From assembly GCF_013149785.1 (NCBI RefSeq), contig NZ_JABEZU010000003.1, positions 434,001-498,000 of the forward strand: a stretch of DNA of 64,000 nt, in the 5' to 3' direction. The stretch is from Isoptericola halotolerans (GTDB taxonomy: Bacteria > Actinomycetota > Actinomycetes > Actinomycetales > Cellulomonadaceae). This document shows, piece after piece, positions 60,073 to 64,000 of the stretch. A program made the position numbers and the translations under genes. Within the stretch, counting starts at the first letter, position 1, and every line of letters starts with the position of its first letter. Below the pieces are notes generated by a model. That model was not told where the DNA came from. It did not search any database and saw only the letters and a list, made by a program, of their open reading frames with translations.

Positions 60073-60110
60073 GGGTAGTGGCACTATCCAGAACATGCAG
60101 GAGGAACCCC

Positions 60111-60617
60111 ATGACCACCCTGATGACGCACCACCACGACGGCGCCCTCGCCGTGTTCCTCATCGGTGCACGGATCAACAAGTTCTGGCGGCCCGACGCC
60201 TGGGTCCCGACCTACGCCGCCATGGGGCCGATGCTCGCCGAGCTGCACCGCACCCCGGAGACCGGGTTCCTGGGCGCCCGCACGACCTTCGGCCTGCGCG
60301 GGCCCACGGTCATCCAGTACTGGCGCAGCGTCGAGGACATCTACCGGTACGCGAACGACGACGACCTTGCCCATCGGCCCGCCTGGATCGAGTTCCACCG
60401 GCGCGCCAGGAAGGCGCCCGGCGCGGTCGGGATCTGGCACGAGACCTACGCCGTCGGCGCGGGAGGGCACGAGTCCCTGTACGGGGACATGCCCCCGTTC
60501 GGGCTCGCCCGGGCCACCACACCCGTCCCCGCCCAGCACAAGGGACGGACGGCACGGGAACGCCTCAGGGCGTCCGGGTCGCCCAGAACGCCACCGCCGA
60601 CGCCGCAGCCACGTTGA
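60111..60617 (+). CDS. DUF4188 domain-containing protein
   Basis: A 168-residue protein with an SD AGGAGG and ATG at 60111. Recognisable DUF4188 pattern: ALAVFLIGARINKFWRPDAW, ELHRTPETGFLGARTTFG, VIQYWRSVEDIYRYAND and GAVGIWHETYAVGAGGHESLYGDMPPFGLA (in part). The fold is related to monooxygenase/heme-degrading ABM-type barrels. Adjacent to a divergent MerR gene, a frequent pairing. The tail overlaps the trmH-like gene by 53 bp. Biochemical role unknown. Confidence 0.85.
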   Translation: MTTLMTHHHDGALAVFLIGARINKFWRPDAWVPTYAAMGPMLAELHRTPETGFLGARTTFGLRGPTVIQYWRSVEDIYRYANDDDLAHRPAWIEFHRRARKAPGAVGIWHETYAVGAGGHESLYGDMPPFGLARATTPVPAQHKGRTARERLRASGSPRTPPPTPQPR

Positions 60618-61413
60618 GCGAGTCGACGCCGTCGGCCATCGGGATCTTCACCACCATGTCGGCAGCGGCGACCGCACCGCGGGACAGACCGTGCCCCTCG
60701 GTGCCGAGAACCAGGGCCAGCCGCGTGGGAGCGTCCGCAACCAGGTCGTCGAGCGAGACGGCGTCGTCGGCCAGGGCCAGCGCCCCGACGGTGAACCCGT
60801 CCGCACGCAGCCCGTCCAGACCCTCGGGCCAGGTCTCCAACCGGGTCCACGGCACCTGGAACACCGCCCCCATGGAGACGCGCACGCTGCGCCGGTAGAG
60901 CGGGTCCGCGCACCGCGGCGAGACCAGCACCGCGTCGACACCCAGGGCGGCGGCCGAACGGAAGATCGCCCCGACGTTCGTATGGTCGACGATGTCCTCG
61001 AGCACCGCGACACGACGAGCACCAGCACCGCCCCGCGCGCCGGCGACGAGGTCGTGCACGCTGGGCAGCACCGGGCGGTGCATGGCCGCGAGCGCCCCAC
61101 GGTGCAGGTGGAACCCCGTGATCGCCTCCAGCACCTGCTCGTCGGCGACGAACACGGGCGCCTCGGGGTGGGCATCGAGCACGTCGGCCATCGAGTCGAG
61201 CCACTTGTCGGCCATGAGGAACGACCGGGGCCGGTGCCCCGCCGCCAGCGCCCGCCGGATGACGTTCGAGGACTCGGCCATGAACAGGCCCTCGGCAGGC
61301 TCGCGCACGGTGCGCAGCTTGACGTCGGTCAGGCCGGTGTAGTCGTGCAGGCGCGGGTCGGACGGGTCGGCGACGCGGACGACGGCGGGGCGGGGTTCGG
61401 CGGGCGAGCTCAC
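60565..61413 (-). CDS. TrmH/SpoU family RNA methyltransferase
   Basis: SPOUT 2'-O-methyltransferase of 282 residues. N-terminal substrate domain LRTVREPAEGLFMAESSNVIRRAL; catalytic trefoil-knot motifs VLEDIVDHTNVGAIFRSAAALG (motif 1), LALVLGTEGHGLS (motif 2) and VKIPMADGVDSLNVAAASAVAFW (motif 3). Target rRNA or tRNA position unknown. It is 12 bp after the GH10 gene... in the leftward direction the GH10 gene lies downstream, so the two may share a transcript. Confidence 0.92.
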   Translation of the reverse strand: MSSPAEPRPAVVRVADPSDPRLHDYTGLTDVKLRTVREPAEGLFMAESSNVIRRALAAGHRPRSFLMADKWLDSMADVLDAHPEAPVFVADEQVLEAITGFHLHRGALAAMHRPVLPSVHDLVAGARGGAGARRVAVLEDIVDHTNVGAIFRSAAALGVDAVLVSPRCADPLYRRSVRVSMGAVFQVPWTRLETWPEGLDGLRADGFTVGALALADDAVSLDDLVADAPTRLALVLGTEGHGLSRGAVAAADMVVKIPMADGVDSLNVAAASAVAFWATRTP

Positions 61414-61425
61414 CCGGGGATTCTC

Positions 61426-62694
61426 TCAGCCCGCGAGCCGCACCCGCGTCGCCTGCTCCCCCGGCTCCGTGAGCGCGAAGGAGCCCGTGGCCCCGTCGGG
61501 CAGGCGCACCTCGTAGTCCCCGAGGAACCCGCCGACCCGCACCTGCCCGGCGTCGTCGGTGCGCAGGGTCGTGGGGGCGTGCCACCACTCGCCCTTGACC
61601 AGCGAGCGCAGCCGGTCGTAGGCCGGCTTCGGCGAGCCGTCGGCGCGCAGCAGACCGCCCGGAGCCCCGAGCCACATCCCGCGGTCACCCAGCCCCCAGT
61701 AGTTGACGACCTCCACGGCCGGGTGGCTGAGCAGCGTGCGGTAGTGCCGCTCGACCTCGTCGGCCTGGCGCTCCTCCCCCTCGGGCGTCGACGGCCAGGA
61801 CTCCACCTGCCAGTCGTTGAGGTCCACGACGTGGGCGGGCATGATCTCGCCGGACAGCAGGGTGGTCTCGGTGAAGTGGATCGGGATGCCGTACCGCGCG
61901 AACCTGTCCAGGATGCGCAGCGTCTTCTCCTCGCCCCAGTAGCCCTGGTGCATGTGGGACTGCAGGCCGAGCCGGTCGATGCGGATGCCCGCCTCGAGCA
62001 CCGCCTCGACGAGGCACTCGTACGCCGTCGACATGTCGAAGTCGTTGAGCAGCAGGGTGACGTCCGGGTTGGTGGCCCGTGCCTCCTCGACGGCCAGGCG
62101 GATCATCTCCACCCGACCCTTGAGCCGTGCCAGCGGGGTGATCGCGTTGTCCTCGGCAGTGAAGACGGGCATGATCACGGCCTCGTTGATCGCGTCCCAG
62201 GTGTCCACGAGCCCGGCGAAGCCGCCGACGTCGCGCCGGATACGTTCGCGCTGCAGCCGCTCGACCTCCTCGGGGGCCCGGCCGAGCAGCCAGCGCGGCT
62301 GGACCGTGTGCCACACCAGCGGGTGGCCCTTCACCGAGACGCCGCGATCGGCGAACCACCGGGCCGCGGCCAGCATCTCCTCGGTGCGGGGAGCGCCTTC
62401 CTCGGGTTCGAACGTGCCCCAGTAGAAGGGCAGGGTGGCGATGTTGAAGACGTCGAGCCAGCGGTTCGCGAAATCGTTGTCGTACGTCGCGTCGGAGGAT
62501 CGGTCGTTCGCGTGGTCCACCAGCTCGAAGCCGATGCAGCCGAACCCGAAGGCGTGCGCGGTCTGGGCGACGACGACGTCGGTGTCGGCGAGCGGCGTGC
62601 CGTCCGGCGCGAGGACGGTCACCAGCTCATCGGCGCGCCGGTGCGCGAGCGTGGGGTCGGGGACGTGGTCGGTCGGTGCAGTGAAGAGAGTCAC
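61426..62694 (-). CDS. GH10 family glycoside hydrolase, no signal peptide
   Basis: Endo-beta-1,4-xylanase family (GH10) barrel of 422 residues. KGHPLVWH (122-129) is the strand-3 motif; the acid/base Glu171 is in TWDAINEAV and the nucleophile Glu276 in IHFTETTLL. These motifs are modified from the usual WDVVNE and ITELD. The C-terminal 80 residues form a small beta domain (VRVGGFLGDYEVRLPDG). There is no signal peptide from either GTG 62694 or GTG 62712, so it acts inside the cell, perhaps on imported oligosaccharides. Transcribed leftward with the esterase gene upstream. Confidence 0.88.
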   Translation of the reverse strand: MTLFTAPTDHVPDPTLAHRRADELVTVLAPDGTPLADTDVVVAQTAHAFGFGCIGFELVDHANDRSSDATYDNDFANRWLDVFNIATLPFYWGTFEPEEGAPRTEEMLAAARWFADRGVSVKGHPLVWHTVQPRWLLGRAPEEVERLQRERIRRDVGGFAGLVDTWDAINEAVIMPVFTAEDNAITPLARLKGRVEMIRLAVEEARATNPDVTLLLNDFDMSTAYECLVEAVLEAGIRIDRLGLQSHMHQGYWGEEKTLRILDRFARYGIPIHFTETTLLSGEIMPAHVVDLNDWQVESWPSTPEGEERQADEVERHYRTLLSHPAVEVVNYWGLGDRGMWLGAPGGLLRADGSPKPAYDRLRSLVKGEWWHAPTTLRTDDAGQVRVGGFLGDYEVRLPDGATGSFALTEPGEQATRVRLAG

Positions 62695-62718
62695 AGACCC
62701 ATCGTGCCCCACCCGGCG

Positions 62719-63957
62719 TCAGGAGTGGTCGAACATCCGCACCGTGAGCTCACGCCACAGCTGCGTCCCCACACCACCGGGCGCCGCGTCGAACACGTGG
62801 GTCGCCGCGGGGAGGACCACGAGCTCGTGGGCGACGCCCGCGCCGGTCAGCACCCCGGCCAGCTCCTCGGCCCCGGCGGGTGGCACCAGGTGGTCCGACG
62901 CGCCGACCACCATCAGCGTCGGAGGTGCACCGGGGGTGACGTGCCCGGCCGGGGTGATCGCGGCGTACCGGTCCGGGTGCTGCTCCGGGGAACCGCCCGT
63001 GTACTGCTCGGCCAGCGACCGCCCGACGTCCCCCATCACGGGGTCGTCGTTGTCGTAGGCGCCCACCGGCGAGGCCACCGGGTACAGCGTGCTCACCGCC
63101 GAGACCGGAGGCACCGAGCCCTCGCACTCCGGGTCGAGGTCGCCCGACGCGGTGCGGTACGCGACCTCGAGCGCCAGGTTGCCACCCGCGGAGTCACCGG
63201 CCAGGAAGACACGGCCCGGGTCGCCGCCGTGATCGGCGGCGTGCTCGCCCACCCAGGCCAGGGCGCAGGCCACCTGCGGTTCGACGGCGTCCCAGCGGTG
63301 CCGCTCGTCGCTCGAGAGCGGGTAGTCGATGCTGACGGCCAGATAGCCCTGACCGGCGAACCAGGCCGCGTGCGACGCCGTCGTGCGCTGCGTCCGCTCC
63401 CCCGAGACCCAGCCGCCGCCGTGGACGAGGACCACGACCGGCGCAGGGCCGTCCGGCCCTCCCTCCGGCAGCCAGAGAGAGAGGTTCTGGGGGTCGCCCT
63501 CGTCGTCGCCGTACTGGGCGTCGACGTCCGGCGCGACGTCCCCCGGCGTGACCCGGAAGAGCTCGACGATCCGGATCCCGACGGCGTGCTCCTGCGCCAC
63601 CCGGAGCTGCTGGGTCACCACCGCGAAAGACAGCCCGGCGGCCAGCAGCCCGCCGGCGACGGCCACGACCCGGGTCACGGAGCCACGGCGCATCAGCGCG
63701 ACGGCCGCCGCCACGGTCACCGCGAGCCCGAGGACGACCATCCACGGCGCCCAGGCTGCCGCGTAGCCACCGACGTGCCCCCACCAGGGCACGGACGGCA
63801 GGAAGGCGCCGGCCGACACCACGGCGAGCAGCACCGCCAGGACGGCGAGGAGGCCGACGACGACGTTCGGGCGGCGACGGGTCGCGCCGCCGCCGTCCGT
63901 GGTTCCGGCGGCCGGACCTGCGGCGTGATGAGGTCGGTGGGCGGTCACGGGGGCCAC
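62719..63957 (-). CDS. membrane-anchored alpha/beta-hydrolase (HSL-like esterase)
   Basis: Serine esterase/lipase of 412 residues. The N-terminus has three hydrophobic segments (about 33-115), anchoring an extracytoplasmic catalytic domain. The oxyanion motif is VLVHGGGWVSGE, the nucleophile motif FLAGDSAGGNLAL, the catalytic Asp in VGASDHLVPP and His in ATHVFD, all of the hormone-sensitive-lipase type. GTG 63957 or GTG 63948 could be the start. It is followed by the GH10 gene after 24 bp, so a carbohydrate-esterase role, for example on acetylated xylan, is possible but unproven. Confidence 0.87.
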   Translation of the reverse strand: MAPVTAHRPHHAAGPAAGTTDGGGATRRRPNVVVGLLAVLAVLLAVVSAGAFLPSVPWWGHVGGYAAAWAPWMVVLGLAVTVAAAVALMRRGSVTRVVAVAGGLLAAGLSFAVVTQQLRVAQEHAVGIRIVELFRVTPGDVAPDVDAQYGDDEGDPQNLSLWLPEGGPDGPAPVVVLVHGGGWVSGERTQRTTASHAAWFAGQGYLAVSIDYPLSSDERHRWDAVEPQVACALAWVGEHAADHGGDPGRVFLAGDSAGGNLALEVAYRTASGDLDPECEGSVPPVSAVSTLYPVASPVGAYDNDDPVMGDVGRSLAEQYTGGSPEQHPDRYAAITPAGHVTPGAPPTLMVVGASDHLVPPAGAEELAGVLTGAGVAHELVVLPAATHVFDAAPGGVGTQLWRELTVRMFDHS

Positions 63958-64000
63958 TCTGGCACGGAGGTCCGCCCGAGCGCACCCGTCGTCGCCTACG

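Overview
The window is very GC-rich, densely coded DNA from an actinomycete. It carries a Pup-proteasome locus (dop, pup, prcB, prcA, pafA, and the ATPase arc/mpa), the mycothiol gene mshC, a LexA box of the actinobacterial TCGAAC-N4-GTTCGA type in front of imuA-imuB-dnaE2, and a secreted AA10 lytic polysaccharide monooxygenase with FnIII and CBM2 modules. Together with a GH10 enzyme this suggests a polysaccharide-degrading Micrococcales (Promicromonosporaceae or Cellulomonadaceae type). The genus is an inference from gene content, not from a marker gene.

Layout. 1-10.2 kb is the conserved proteasome island: dop-pup-prcB-prcA-pafA run leftward with ATGA-type overlaps, a rightward RsbU-like phosphatase interrupts, and then come arc (broken by one extra base at the Walker A motif), the tRNA m1A58 methyltransferase trmI and a site-2-protease homologue. 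10.2-19 kb holds housekeeping genes: a RecB-like nuclease, a HAD phosphatase, a PAC2 protein, mshC, uppP, an aldo/keto reductase, an acidic repeat protein, DUF5703, a fructosamine-kinase-like protein and an M20 peptidase. 19-30.5 kb is mixed: the LPMO, a GNAT, an AI-2E exporter, an SDR, tRNA-Leu(GAG) with decayed copies of its 3' end, a MazG-like protein, a RIO kinase behind a possible attenuator, a lone ectD, a lipoprotein and a SRPBCC-ArsR pair. 30.9-36.9 kb is the SOS mutasome operon imuA-imuB-dnaE2.

37-57 kb is an acyl-CoA/alcohol catabolic region: MDR-SDR-MaoC, a thiolase, two acyl-CoA dehydrogenases, a thioesterase, an APH-like kinase, a complete Liv-type ABC importer, two more SDRs, a quinone oxidoreductase, and QsdR-like, TetR and Rrf2 regulators. 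Four near-identical TetR-type operators (two are the same 20-mer in opposite orientation) lie before four transcription units here and define a candidate regulon of the TetR gene at 55805-56389. 57-64 kb contains a shortened PEBP protein, a YbaK-like deacylase, a siderophore-interacting reductase behind an iron box, a MerR-DUF4188 pair with a 19-bp-spacer promoter, a TrmH methyltransferase, a cytoplasmic GH10 enzyme and a membrane-anchored esterase.

The most unusual signal is a family of three long perfect palindromes (24-29 bp arms plus a conserved trailing GCATGSTCG half-site). Two are intergenic. The third lies in frame inside dnaE2 and adds about 27 residues to the polymerase, resembling in principle the protein-coding palindromic elements known from Rickettsia.
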